NCBI GenBank assembly: GCA_002973635.1
Contig: CP027224.1
Coordinates: forward strand, 2,986,501 to 3,050,500
Reading direction: 5' to 3'
Length of the DNA: 64,000 bases
Origin: Lysinibacillus sp. B2A1
Lineage (GTDB): Bacteria > Bacillota > Bacilli > Bacillales_A > Planococcaceae
Each line of letters begins with the position of its first letter. Position 1 is the first letter of the stretch. Below, in pieces: positions 36,726 through 44,804 of the stretch. Under the pieces are notes generated by a model that was given only the letters and a program-made list of their open reading frames with translations, was not told the origin of the DNA and searched no databases. A program made the position numbers and the translations under genes.

Positions 36726-38699
36726 ATGAAATTAAGCGATCATATAAATTTGTGGAATCACGCATACATCAAAATAATGGATGTACGCTTTATTATAATG
36801 GAGCAAGGGGAGGGTTTTGGTCCTTACCGATTGCCTTCCAGTGCCTTTCTCTATACAAAAAGAGGAAGTGCACAAATTTGGATGGATAAAAATAGGCATA
36901 TGGTACATCCATTTCATGTCCTTCATTCAGGAAAAGGGGTAAATATAGAGATTGTTGCAGAAAAAAATTTTGAATACTTTATGATTTTCTATAAAGCGAC
37001 AATCCCATTACCTAAACGACAAGATATTGTAGCCTTATTGGAAAAAAGTAATCCATTCCAATATCAGTATACTTTTGCACCCTATAATCCACTTGCTCTT
37101 TTTGACAAAGTAGAACAGATGAATAGTATTTGGTTACAATCATCTGAAAAAGAGCTAAAAAATTTACATATTAAATCATTATTTTATCAATTTGTCTATG
37201 AACTTATACGACAAATGCATACACAGGAAATTCGTCCATTAAACCCAGATATAGTGGAAGAGGCAGTTCGTTATATAGAAGAGAATTATCATAAACCCCT
37301 TACGCTTGAATTGTTAGCGCAGGAGTTAGCCTGTAGTGTAGGCTATTTATCAAAACTATTTAAAGAAAAAATGCAAACGAGTCCTATTCATTATTTGGGT
37401 GAAATGCGGGTAAATAAAGCGGCGAAAATACTTTTAGAAACAGATACGACGTTACAGGAAATTGCTGAGCATGTTGGGTATCTTGATGGACATTCATTGA
37501 GTCGCAGCTTTAAACGACATAAGGGCATATCACCAGCCAAATATAAAGTAGAATGGAGACAAAAACGGCAAGGTGAAGATTTGCCACTTTGGAAAAGAAG
37601 ATATGCTATTCTCCCAGATCCATTCGAGTGGTATATTGATGATGAAATTGAAAATCATTATCAACGAAAGGGAGCAATGGAAATGTCGAAGTACAAAAAC
37701 ATGAAATTAAAGGCCATGACCTTGTTTATGTGCCTCTCATTGTTGCTAGCAGCATGCTCAAATGCAACAAATACAAATACTTCACAATCAGTATCAAATC
37801 AAGTGGAAACACAAGCCAATAGCGGACAAGAGGCAGTGCAGGAAGGTAAAACAAGAATTGTTTCTACACCAAGAGGTGATGTAGAAGTGCCAGCGCAACC
37901 ACAACGAGTAGCCTCAGATCAGTATATGGGACAACTATTAAAGCTAGGTATTATTCCAGTTGGTGTGCGAGAAGGAATGTTACAGGAAGCTTGGATTGAA
38001 AAATCAGATATTTCTAAAGAGACATTAGCTAAAATAGAGAATTTGGGTAATTTTCCAATGAACCCTGAAAAGCTGATTATGTTGGAGCCAGATTTAATTA
38101 TTGGATCGATAGAAGAAAATATTGAACAGTATGAAAAGATTGGTACAACAGTCTTTATTCCCTATTGGGAGGAGCTGTCGACTGCAGGCCCATTAGAAAA
38201 ATTCAAAAGAATTGCTGAGGTATTTGGAAAGGAACAAGAAGCAGATCAGTGGATAAAAGAATATAAGAACAAGGTTGAGGAAGCTCGTAAACAAATAGAT
38301 GGTATTATTAAAGAAGGAGAAACCGTTTCAGTCGTTCAATTAAGCCCAACAGGTTTGTATGTGCTAGCTGCTGAAGGTGGAAATTATGGTAGTAATACGA
38401 TTTATCAGATGTTGCAATTACCTCCTACTGAACAAGCTTTAAATATGAAAGAAGGGTTTGAAAATATTTCTTTAGAGGTATTGCCACAGTATTTAGGTGA
38501 TCATGTATTTGTTTATGTAAATTCACAAGAAGATGCAAAAGAGGTTTTAAATAGCCCAATTTGGCAGGGAGCTCCTGCTGTTAAAAATGGCAAAGTATAT
38601 ATGTATGGTGAATTTGACGATGAATTTGTGATGGAAGATCCTTACTCATTAGAAATGCAGCTTGATAAGATTGTTAAAGTTTTATTGGAAAAAAAGTAA
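36726..38699 (+). CDS. AraC-family regulator fused to a siderophore-binding lipoprotein
   Basis: A single 657-codon frame. Residues about 1-160 are a cupin-like sensor, 175-275 the AraC double HTH (LAQELACSVGYLSKLFKEKM, EIAEHVGYLDGHSLSRSFKR), 320-345 a full lipoprotein signal peptide (MSKYKNM..., lipobox LAAC, Cys344), and 375-657 an iron-siderophore binding domain (PQRVASDQYMGQLLKLGIIP, LEPDLIIGS, NSPIWQGAPAVKNGKVY). AAAGGGAG ends eight bases before the in-frame ATG at 37683, so a free lipoprotein may also be made. B. subtilis Btr joins similar domains without an internal signal peptide. A Fur box lies upstream; iron-repressed siderophore uptake is the likely role. Confidence 0.85.
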   Translation: MKLSDHINLWNHAYIKIMDVRFIIMEQGEGFGPYRLPSSAFLYTKRGSAQIWMDKNRHMVHPFHVLHSGKGVNIEIVAEKNFEYFMIFYKATIPLPKRQDIVALLEKSNPFQYQYTFAPYNPLALFDKVEQMNSIWLQSSEKELKNLHIKSLFYQFVYELIRQMHTQEIRPLNPDIVEEAVRYIEENYHKPLTLELLAQELACSVGYLSKLFKEKMQTSPIHYLGEMRVNKAAKILLETDTTLQEIAEHVGYLDGHSLSRSFKRHKGISPAKYKVEWRQKRQGEDLPLWKRRYAILPDPFEWYIDDEIENHYQRKGAMEMSKYKNMKLKAMTLFMCLSLLLAACSNATNTNTSQSVSNQVETQANSGQEAVQEGKTRIVSTPRGDVEVPAQPQRVASDQYMGQLLKLGIIPVGVREGMLQEAWIEKSDISKETLAKIENLGNFPMNPEKLIMLEPDLIIGSIEENIEQYEKIGTTVFIPYWEELSTAGPLEKFKRIAEVFGKEQEADQWIKEYKNKVEEARKQIDGIIKEGETVSVVQLSPTGLYVLAAEGGNYGSNTIYQMLQLPPTEQALNMKEGFENISLEVLPQYLGDHVFVYVNSQEDAKEVLNSPIWQGAPAVKNGKVYMYGEFDDEFVMEDPYSLEMQLDKIVKVLLEKK

Positions 38700-38720
38700 G
38701 ACCATTTAAATAATCGTTAA

Positions 38721-38757
38721 AAATAGACTTGCTAAGCTAAGAGGCAAGTCTATTTTT
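38721..38757 (+). terminator. Bidirectional terminator
   Basis: AAATAGACTTGC and GCAAGTCTATTTTT pair. It separates the convergent lipoprotein-fusion and coiled-coil genes. Confidence 0.8.
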
Positions 38758-38775
38758 GTACACATAAATCCTGAA

Positions 38776-39264
38776 TTAGCGCATATTGCCGATAATGGAT
38801 GATCGGCTGTCCTGCATTTTCTTCACAAAATTTGTCATTGCATCAAAAGCTTCATTTCGTTTACTATTCATACTTTGCAGGCGCAGCATATCCATTTGCT
38901 GTGAGTTGTTTAGGGAATTGATTTGACCCTGTACTGTTTGTAGCTGCCCATCAATTTCTGTTTGCCTTGCTGTATCCGTTGTAGCTGCTTTTTCTGCATT
39001 CAATTGGTTAAGCTGATCATTTAAGCTAGCGAGTTGTTCATTTCTTCCTTGAACTTCTGTCAATTGTGTTTGTAATTGACTATCTAATAGATTAGTTCTT
39101 TGCTGTTGAACCATTATTAAAGCTGTTTCTAAATCGACAGAAGATAAATCAATGGGAGCCATCCCCTGATAGCCTATTCCTTGAATGGAAGCTGCAGATG
39201 ATTGGTCTGCTCCTGCAAATAATAAACCAACAGCTAATGTGCTACCAATAACTAATTTTTTCAT
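38776..39264 (-). CDS. Secreted coiled-coil protein
   Basis: A 162-residue protein with a signal peptide (cleavage after SSA-A near residue 24) and a long, Gln-rich coiled coil from residue 50 to 140 (QQQRTNLLDSQLQTQL, EVQGRNEQLASLNDQLNQLN). GGAGG precedes the ATG. No family is recognised. It may be a cell-wall or spore-associated structural protein. Confidence 0.65.
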   Translation of the reverse strand: MKKLVIGSTLAVGLLFAGADQSSAASIQGIGYQGMAPIDLSSVDLETALIMVQQQRTNLLDSQLQTQLTEVQGRNEQLASLNDQLNQLNAEKAATTDTARQTEIDGQLQTVQGQINSLNNSQQMDMLRLQSMNSKRNEAFDAMTNFVKKMQDSRSSIIGNMR

Positions 39265-39441
39265 ACGAATATCCTCCTAAAAAATGATAAGGGAAGAATT
39301 AAACACTATTTCTACATTCCCTAAAAAAATAGTTTAGCGTACCAAGGTTAAATTTAGTTTAAAAAAATTTAGGACTTTAGAAGGGAAATTATGAAAAAAT
39401 GTTGATTTCGCTTATGACTACTCCCTCTACATCAAATTTTA

Positions 39442-39488
39442 TTGACAAAGATAGTAAGCGTACTTATTATTATTAATAAGTGCACTTA
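39442..39488 (+). promoter_or_regulatory. Promoter with long palindromic operator
   Basis: TTGACA (39442-39447) and TATTAT (39465-39470) are 17 bases apart. TAAGCGTACTTATT (39455-39468) and AATAAGTGCACTTA (39475-39488) are inverted repeats matching at 12 of 14 positions. This is the probable site of the MarR protein encoded at the end of the operon. Confidence 0.75.
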
Positions 39489-39513
39489 CTAATTTAAGAA
39501 TGGGTGAGTAATT

Positions 39514-39942
39514 ATGTGGAAATATGAGAATTCGATTATTACTGAAGCTACACCAGAAGCTATTTGGAAGCTATATAACAATGTTGATAAATGGAAAAAA
39601 TGGGACAGTAGTATAATGGAAGTAATAATTGATGGGCCATTTGAAGAAGGTATCACAGGGTATTTAACACTTCTAGGACAGGAGCCTTTGCAATTTACGC
39701 TTACAGAAGTGAAAGAAAATAAACTTTTCACCAATACAACAATTCTCGAACAGTTAAGCATTAAGATGGATTTTCGTCATGAAATAGAAGTTCTTGGTTT
39801 GCAGACAAAGGTGACACATAGTGTAATCCTATCAGGACCGAATGCGGAATTGATTGGCAATAAAATTGGTCCTATGATTACACAAGGAATTCCGAGTAGT
39901 ATGTCCAATTTAAACCAGCTTGCTAGAGGTGACCTCTCATGA
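39514..39942 (+). CDS. SRPBCC-family protein
   Basis: A 142-residue START/polyketide-cyclase-like protein: SIITEATPEAIWKLYNNVDK and WDSSIMEVIIDGPFEEG are the usual opening strands, and the C-terminal helix VIPSSMSNLNQLA-like closes the cavity. It likely binds a small hydrophobic ligand. It overlaps the next gene by four bases (ATGA). The ribosome site is weak. Confidence 0.8.
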   Translation: MWKYENSIITEATPEAIWKLYNNVDKWKKWDSSIMEVIIDGPFEEGITGYLTLLGQEPLQFTLTEVKENKLFTNTTILEQLSIKMDFRHEIEVLGLQTKVTHSVILSGPNAELIGNKIGPMITQGIPSSMSNLNQLARGDLS

Positions 39943-40385
39943 AGCAAAGATATTGGATAGGGGTTGTATCCGAAGAACATGTTAAAATAGGTGAAAAAGC
40001 TGGGTTTGCACAACTATGTCATGGAAAATATGCACCTTTAAAGAGAATGAATGCAGGAGATTGGTTAATATACTATTCGCCAAAAACCAAATATCCAGAC
40101 GGAAATCCTCTTCAAGCTTTTACTGCTATTGGAACGGTTAAGTCAGGAAATATTTATCGAGTGGAAATGGCTCCTCAATTTATTCCCTACAGGTTGGACA
40201 TATTGTATCAGCCTTGCCAAAGTGTCAGTTTTGCACATATCAAATCAAAGCTAACATTTGTATCTGAAAACGCCAATGTAGGTTTATTATTTCGTAGAGG
40301 ACATTTTGAAGTAACTAAACAAGATTTTATAACAATTGCAAATGCAATGGGGGTGGATTTTAGTGGAATGGAAATCAAAGTTTAA
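39939..40385 (+). CDS. EVE-domain protein
   Basis: A 148-residue PUA-like EVE domain: RYWIGVVSEEHVKIGEKAGF, MNAGDWLIYYSPKTKYPDG, QAFTAIGTVKSGNIYRVEMA and NVGLLFRRGHFEVTKQDF. EVE domains read modified bases in nucleic acids and often accompany restriction or defence genes. Here it lies between SRPBCC and MarR genes in one operon with overlaps, so a regulatory or stress role is as likely. Confidence 0.88.
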   Translation: MKQRYWIGVVSEEHVKIGEKAGFAQLCHGKYAPLKRMNAGDWLIYYSPKTKYPDGNPLQAFTAIGTVKSGNIYRVEMAPQFIPYRLDILYQPCQSVSFAHIKSKLTFVSENANVGLLFRRGHFEVTKQDFITIANAMGVDFSGMEIKV

Positions 40386-40824
40386 TGATCCAAAAGAAAG
40401 CTCAGGTTTTTTATTATGGCAAGTTACACAAGCTTGGCAAAGGATGATTACAAAGGAACTGAGCAGGATAGATCTGACGCATGTCCAGTTTGTGCTATTA
40501 ACTGCGTGTGATTATCTACATGTAAATGGTGAAACGGTTACTCAAAAAAGACTCGCAGATTTTACAAAATTAAATAGTATGATGGTTTCAGATGTTGTCA
40601 GAACACTTGAGGCTAAAGGATTTATTTGTAGAAACAAAAACCCTTTAGATAAGCGTGAAATACTACTTTCACCAACAGAGGAAGGTTCTAATAAAATTAA
40701 AATAGCGTTACCAATTGTTGAAAATACGGATGCCCAATTTTTCATGCCTATTCAGGATAAACAACATAGTTTTAACAAGGAGCTACTCTCACTGCTATCT
40801 CTAAAAGCAGAAGTGGATGAGTGA
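40363..40824 (+). CDS. MarR-family regulator
   Basis: A 153-residue winged-helix protein with VTQKRLADFTKLNSMMVSDV as recognition region and the wing RNKNPLDKREILLSPT. The GTG at 40363 is chosen because GGGGGTGG lies six bases upstream; it overlaps the end of the EVE gene by 23 bases. Probably represses its own operon through the palindrome at 39455-39488. Confidence 0.85.
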   Translation: MEWKSKFNDPKESSGFLLWQVTQAWQRMITKELSRIDLTHVQFVLLTACDYLHVNGETVTQKRLADFTKLNSMMVSDVVRTLEAKGFICRNKNPLDKREILLSPTEEGSNKIKIALPIVENTDAQFFMPIQDKQHSFNKELLSLLSLKAEVDE

Positions 40825-40871
40825 GAGTTTTAATGTAGAGAAAAATCATTTATGTAAAACCTAATTTGTGT

Positions 40872-40915
40872 GAGAAATCAATTTGGGAGACGTTGATTTC
40901 TCGCGCTTTTTATTT
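40872..40915 (+). terminator. Terminator of the SRPBCC-EVE-MarR operon
   Basis: GAGAAATCAA and TTGATTTCTC arms; a T-rich run follows eight bases later. Confidence 0.65.
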
Positions 40916-40999
40916 AACAGAAATATACATATTCCAACCTCTTTTATGATACGCTAAACCAACATATTAAAATACAATAAATGGCGGAGGTGAACATAG

Positions 41000-41348
41000 A
41001 TGAAAATGAGAAATAAATATACTTGTCCGTTAGAATTAACACATGATATAACACGAGGAAAATGGAAGCCTATCATTCTATGGCAACTTGCCAAAGGACC
41101 TACTTCACTTTCACAACTTGTTAGAGATATTCAAGGAATTACTCTTAGAGCATCTAAACGATTTAATGGAATTCAACATTGTAGAAAAAACCTCTTTTGA
41201 AGGATATCCATTAAAAGTAGAGTATCGTTTAAGCGAGAGAGGTAAAAAACTCTACGAAGCAGTAGAAATTATGCAAAATGTGGGCATTCAATTGATGCAG
41301 GAGCATGGAATGGAAGATTTTCTAAGAATGAGGGGATTCATTGAATAA
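41000..41348 (+). pseudogene. HxlR-family regulator, frameshifted
   Basis: The first frame gives MKMRNKYTCPLELTHDITRG, KWKPIILWQLAKGPTSLSQL, VRDIQGIT; a small deletion near 41145 shifts the frame, and the second frame gives LLEHLNDLMEFNIVEKTSFE, YPLKVEYRLSERGKKLYEAV. Together they make a standard HxlR protein minus about four residues (normally ITQKML). GGCGGAGG precedes the ATG. Confidence 0.8.
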
Positions 41349-41445
41349 AAAAGATACTTACGAAAAAGTGGGTACTGTTCTATAGTTTTAAAGCTCCGTA
41401 TACTATTTCTAGACAGCATTGAATCAGAAAGGAGTATATACTTAA

Positions 41446-41860
41446 ATGAACAATTTACAGAATTCGGTTAACAGGCTGCTAGAACAGCAAAATACGGTTC
41501 GTGGGCTCCATCGATCATGAGGGGTTTCCTCAAGTGAAGGCCATGCTTGCACCACGCGTAAGGGAGGGCTTTCATGCTTTTTATTTTACAACGAATACGT
41601 CCTCTATGCGGGTAGCCCAATTCCGGAATGAACAAAGGGCAAGCGTTTACTTTTGCGATCAAAAGCGTTTTGAAGGGGTAATGTTCAAGGGAACTATGGA
41701 AGTGTTAGAGGATCTGGCATCTAAGGAGTTAATCTGGCAAGATGGCGATACACTGTATTATCCACTTGGTGTAACGGATCCTGATTACTGTGTATTAAAA
41801 TTTACCTGCTTGTCTGGAAGATACTATAACAATTTTTCTTCTAAAACCTTTGAAGTGTAA
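41446..41860 (+). pseudogene. Pyridoxamine 5'-phosphate oxidase-family protein, frameshifted
   Basis: The frame starts at the ATG 41446 (MNNLQNSVNRLLEQQNTV; AAAGGAG upstream) and shifts near 41497; the continuation from 41501 (GSIDHEGFPQVKAMLAPR, ASVYFCDQKRFEGVMFKGTM) is the body of a split-barrel flavin protein of the general stress type. A GTG at 41501 could start a shortened protein. It lies behind the broken HxlR gene, which probably regulated it. Confidence 0.75.
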
Positions 41861-41904
41861 TAGAGTAGAAAATTCTTGGTTTCATAATATGTTAGAAGCT
41901 ATGA

Positions 41905-41932
41905 AGTCTGCACAAGCTTGTGGGCTTTTTTT
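41905..41932 (+). terminator. Terminator
   Basis: CTGCACAAG and CTTGTGGG around the HindIII-like centre AAGCTT are followed by a T7 run. Confidence 0.6.
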
Positions 41933-42013
41933 AATGCTTCTTCCTATTGAACGTGAAGGATTGAGTGCGTAATGGTGATAGTAAAAACTTTTTTTGTTTT
42001 TTTAAAAATAAAA

Positions 42014-42042
42014 TGAACTTTTCATGATCCCTGTTTGTATAG
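42014..42042 (+). promoter_or_regulatory. Candidate ECF-type promoter of the ABC/sigma operon
   Basis: TGAACTTTTCAT is followed by GTATAG with about 18 bases between the GAAC and GTATAG cores. The GAAC-TTT word is typical of ECF sigma -35 elements. A related word, TGAAACCTTTTCAT, precedes the sigma gene at 63910. The site fits autoregulation by the sigma factor in the same operon. Confidence 0.4.
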
Positions 42043-42073
42043 TAAGTGAAATACAAAATAGGGAGGTTATATT

Positions 42074-42796
42074 TTGGAACTTATTGTTAAGGATATTGTG
42101 AAAAAATTTAATGGTGTAAACGTATTGGACGGTGTATCAACTACATTTAAATGGGGCTATTGCTATTTATTGCTAGGCCAAAATGGTGCCGGGAAATCTA
42201 CATTATCAAAGTGTATGGCAGGCGATCTAAAATCAGATAATGGTTCTATGCAAATTCAGGGTTCGTCCGTTAATGTACACGAGCAGGTAGCGCTGCAATA
42301 TCAATTTTTTTCAAGCTATCAGCATCTTAAAATTCGCGAAGTGATTGCTCTTTTTGCTACATTGACGAACAACAGGATTGATTTGGGTGAGCTATATGAA
42401 ATATTAGGGTTACCAACGTATGATCATATTTTGATGAAAAATGCGTCAGGCGGTCAGCGAAAAGCAGTATCTATCTTCCTTTCTTTTTTATTAAATAAAC
42501 CAATCATCATATTAGATGAGCCATTTGCTGATTTAGATTTAACAAAGAAAAAGCAATTGATGTTTTACCTACAAAAGGAAATTAGTCAGCGTAATAAATT
42601 GCTCATTATTATTAGTCATGATGTGGCAGGATTAGAGCCATTATTTGATTATGTTGTCATCCTAAAAGAGGGTAAAATCATTGAAAATGCTACGCAAGAT
42701 GAGCTTTATCATAAATATACAGATGCAAGATTACCGGGAATTGAAGGTCTTTATTACGAAGCGACAGGTCAAATTTTAGGAGGAAAAGCAGGATGA
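42074..42796 (+). CDS. ABC transporter ATP-binding protein
   Basis: A 240-residue ATPase with Walker A LGQNGAGKST, signature NASGGQRK (the usual LSGGQ is SGGQ here), Walker B IIILDEPFADLDL and the switch His in ISHDV. The start is TTG with GGGAGG upstream. It shares a four-base overlap (ATGA) with the permease gene. Two-component exporters of this kind commonly give immunity to bacteriocins or export lipids; the substrate is unknown. Confidence 0.92.
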   Translation: MELIVKDIVKKFNGVNVLDGVSTTFKWGYCYLLLGQNGAGKSTLSKCMAGDLKSDNGSMQIQGSSVNVHEQVALQYQFFSSYQHLKIREVIALFATLTNNRIDLGELYEILGLPTYDHILMKNASGGQRKAVSIFLSFLLNKPIIILDEPFADLDLTKKKQLMFYLQKEISQRNKLLIIISHDVAGLEPLFDYVVILKEGKIIENATQDELYHKYTDARLPGIEGLYYEATGQILGGKAG

Positions 42797-43542
42797 TTAA
42801 GAAAATTGCACGTATGTATATGTTGGAAAGTATTCGTAACCCAGGAATGGCTATTGGAAATTTGTTACCAGGATTTATGTTTATGACCGTATCATTTTTT
42901 GCTAAAAGCGTGATGACTGAAGAATCATTTAATTTTTTGATTAAAGGTCAGTTTTTACCGATTTCTATAATTATGCTAATCTTCTTCTTTTCTTTTTCTA
43001 GTGCTACAATCTATTTAGCTGATATGAAAGCCAATAAAACCCTCCAATGGGTGCAACGAACAGGCATTAAGCCACACACTTACTATATAGGGATGGGAAT
43101 TGGCGTCTTTACCTTATTAAATCTATTTTTAGTGTTACTACTCACTGGTTACTCATTTATTATTGATATTTCATTATCATCATTTTTACTAATTATTTTA
43201 ATAAGTAATTTTGTATTACTAGCACTTTATCCATTGAGCTTTATATTGGCAGGTCTATTTAAAAATGAAAAAGTGGCAACAAGTATGCTTGTACCGATTA
43301 TGTTGTTATTTATGTTTTCCATACAAATGACATCGATGTTTTTAACATTAGCGGAGAAAAATCCCCAAGATTATTTTATTTTCTTAATTTGGAATCCGAT
43401 GCTATATTTATATGATAGCTTGCAAGTATCTTTAAATTTAATGGGCGAAACATGGCTTCCGCAATATCAGTATTTTATGATATTAACAATTCTTAGCTTG
43501 GTGTTAGCAGCTATTGCTAAAAAAGTATATACCAGTAAGTAG
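42793..43542 (+). CDS. ABC transporter permease
   Basis: A 249-residue ABC-2-type membrane protein with six predicted segments (for example FLPISIIMLIFFFSFSSAT, VFTLLNLFLVLLLTGYSF, MLVPIMLLFMFSIQM). It pairs with the ATPase through the overlapping start. The following gene begins eight bases after its stop. Confidence 0.88.
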   Translation: MIKKIARMYMLESIRNPGMAIGNLLPGFMFMTVSFFAKSVMTEESFNFLIKGQFLPISIIMLIFFFSFSSATIYLADMKANKTLQWVQRTGIKPHTYYIGMGIGVFTLLNLFLVLLLTGYSFIIDISLSSFLLIILISNFVLLALYPLSFILAGLFKNEKVATSMLVPIMLLFMFSIQMTSMFLTLAEKNPQDYFIFLIWNPMLYLYDSLQVSLNLMGETWLPQYQYFMILTILSLVLAAIAKKVYTSK

Positions 43543-43550
43543 GTGATTTT

Positions 43551-43931
43551 ATGGGAATTGGATGGATTGTGTCTCTTATTTTTGGAGGCATCATGATGGT
43601 AGTAATCATAGTGATTGCTATTTCACTAGAACGAAAATATATTGTACGTGAGAATGGGAGAATTAACTATAAAAAAACAACTATTTTTTTACGCTGGAAT
43701 GTGCTTGATACATTAACGCTTGTCTTATCTATTTATACAATACTTTGTGTGCAGGCACTAAACATGCTCGTATCTTCTGGTCAAACAGTCGAAAATCCAT
43801 ATGTGCAATTTTTTACAAATCAATCACAGGTATGGGTTACTGTTGACATCCTTTATTTGGTAACTCGCGTTTCAAATACGATGAAGGCCATTAAGGCTCA
43901 TTGGGGGGATGAGCTAGATGATGAGCAATGA
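43551..43931 (+). CDS. Small membrane protein of the ABC/sigma operon
   Basis: A 126-residue protein with an N-terminal membrane segment (residues about 3-24) and a second hydrophobic region near residues 48-70. No family is recognised. It sits between the permease and sigma genes and overlaps the sigma gene by 14 bases, so it is part of the same unit; an accessory membrane subunit or sensor is possible. Confidence 0.65.
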   Translation: MGIGWIVSLIFGGIMMVVIIVIAISLERKYIVRENGRINYKKTTIFLRWNVLDTLTLVLSIYTILCVQALNMLVSSGQTVENPYVQFFTNQSQVWVTVDILYLVTRVSNTMKAIKAHWGDELDDEQ

Positions 43932-44442
43932 GGAGTGGATGGAGGTCTATAAAAGTGGCGGTATTGAGGGCTTTGAACAGCTCTATAGTCGTTTGTATGA
44001 GCCTCTGTACTGCTTTTTATTTCGCTATACTCGTGAGGAGCAGCTAAGCATTGATATTGTACAAGATGCCTTTGAGCGTTTACAATATATAAAGCAGGAT
44101 TTTGATCAACAAAAGGGAACGGTGAAGGCATTTTTATTTCAAATCGCGTATCGTTTAATGATCAATAAATTAAATCGACGTAAAAAGTGGCGCACACTCT
44201 TTCCGTTTTTAGTACCAACAGAGAGCCGTCGTCTATCAACTGATGAAAAATTAACGATTCAAGAAGCCATACTTCAATTACCTGAAAAGCAACGAGCTGT
44301 TATTCTGCTTGTGTATTATCATGATTTGCCACAGGAGGAAATTGCACAAATCTTGTCCATCCCACTTGGTACCGTTAAATCCAGATTACATAATGCGATA
44401 AAGACTTTAAAGGAAGAGCTAAAGGAGGATTTCGATGCTTAA
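43918..44442 (+). CDS. ECF-type RNA polymerase sigma factor
   Basis: A 174-residue sigma-70-family protein: region 2 shows QLSIDIVQDAFERLQYIKQD, region 4 shows LPEKQRAVILLVYYHDLPQE and SIPLGTVKSRLHNAIKTL. It overlaps both neighbours (14 and 8 bases). The short downstream gene is a candidate anti-sigma factor. It probably controls the transporter operon in which it lies. Confidence 0.9.
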   Translation: MMSNEEWMEVYKSGGIEGFEQLYSRLYEPLYCFLFRYTREEQLSIDIVQDAFERLQYIKQDFDQQKGTVKAFLFQIAYRLMINKLNRRKKWRTLFPFLVPTESRRLSTDEKLTIQEAILQLPEKQRAVILLVYYHDLPQEEIAQILSIPLGTVKSRLHNAIKTLKEELKEDFDA

Positions 44443-44683
44443 AAATGAATTTCACAAGGAGCAATGGCTAAAAGACAGCTTAGATCATGATAAAGTAGAG
44501 ATTCCTAAGCAGCTAATAACACATAAGAAAAGTCGCTGGCAACGTTTTATCCAGTATTTAGCCTCTCCTACAAAAGATCCATTAGAGCCTATTTGTTCAT
44601 CCTCAGTCGGCTACAACTCTTTGAAACTATTGCCCATCGTCACTGCTGTATTTATTACAATTATTCAAATTTTGTTACAATAA
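44435..44683 (+). CDS. Small single-pass membrane protein, candidate anti-sigma factor
   Basis: An 82-residue protein with a hydrophilic N-terminus and one C-terminal membrane segment (LLPIVTAVFITIIQILL). Position directly behind and overlapping the sigma gene, an AAGGAGG ribosome site and topology fit an anti-sigma factor, but no zinc-type or other anti-sigma motif is seen. Confidence 0.6.
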   Translation: MLKNEFHKEQWLKDSLDHDKVEIPKQLITHKKSRWQRFIQYLASPTKDPLEPICSSSVGYNSLKLLPIVTAVFITIIQILLQ

Positions 44684-44708
44684 AATGAATAACTCTTAAA
44701 TATTTCAC

Positions 44709-44737
44709 TGCCACAGTCATTAGATTGTGGTATTTTT
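44709..44737 (+). terminator. Terminator of the ABC/sigma operon
   Basis: TGCCACA and TTGTGGTA arms followed by a T run. Confidence 0.6.
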
Positions 44738-44804
44738 AATGAATAGAGTACTATTTATTGTATAAATTAAGGGAATATATGGATTTATCTTGGGGGTGAA
44801 TACT

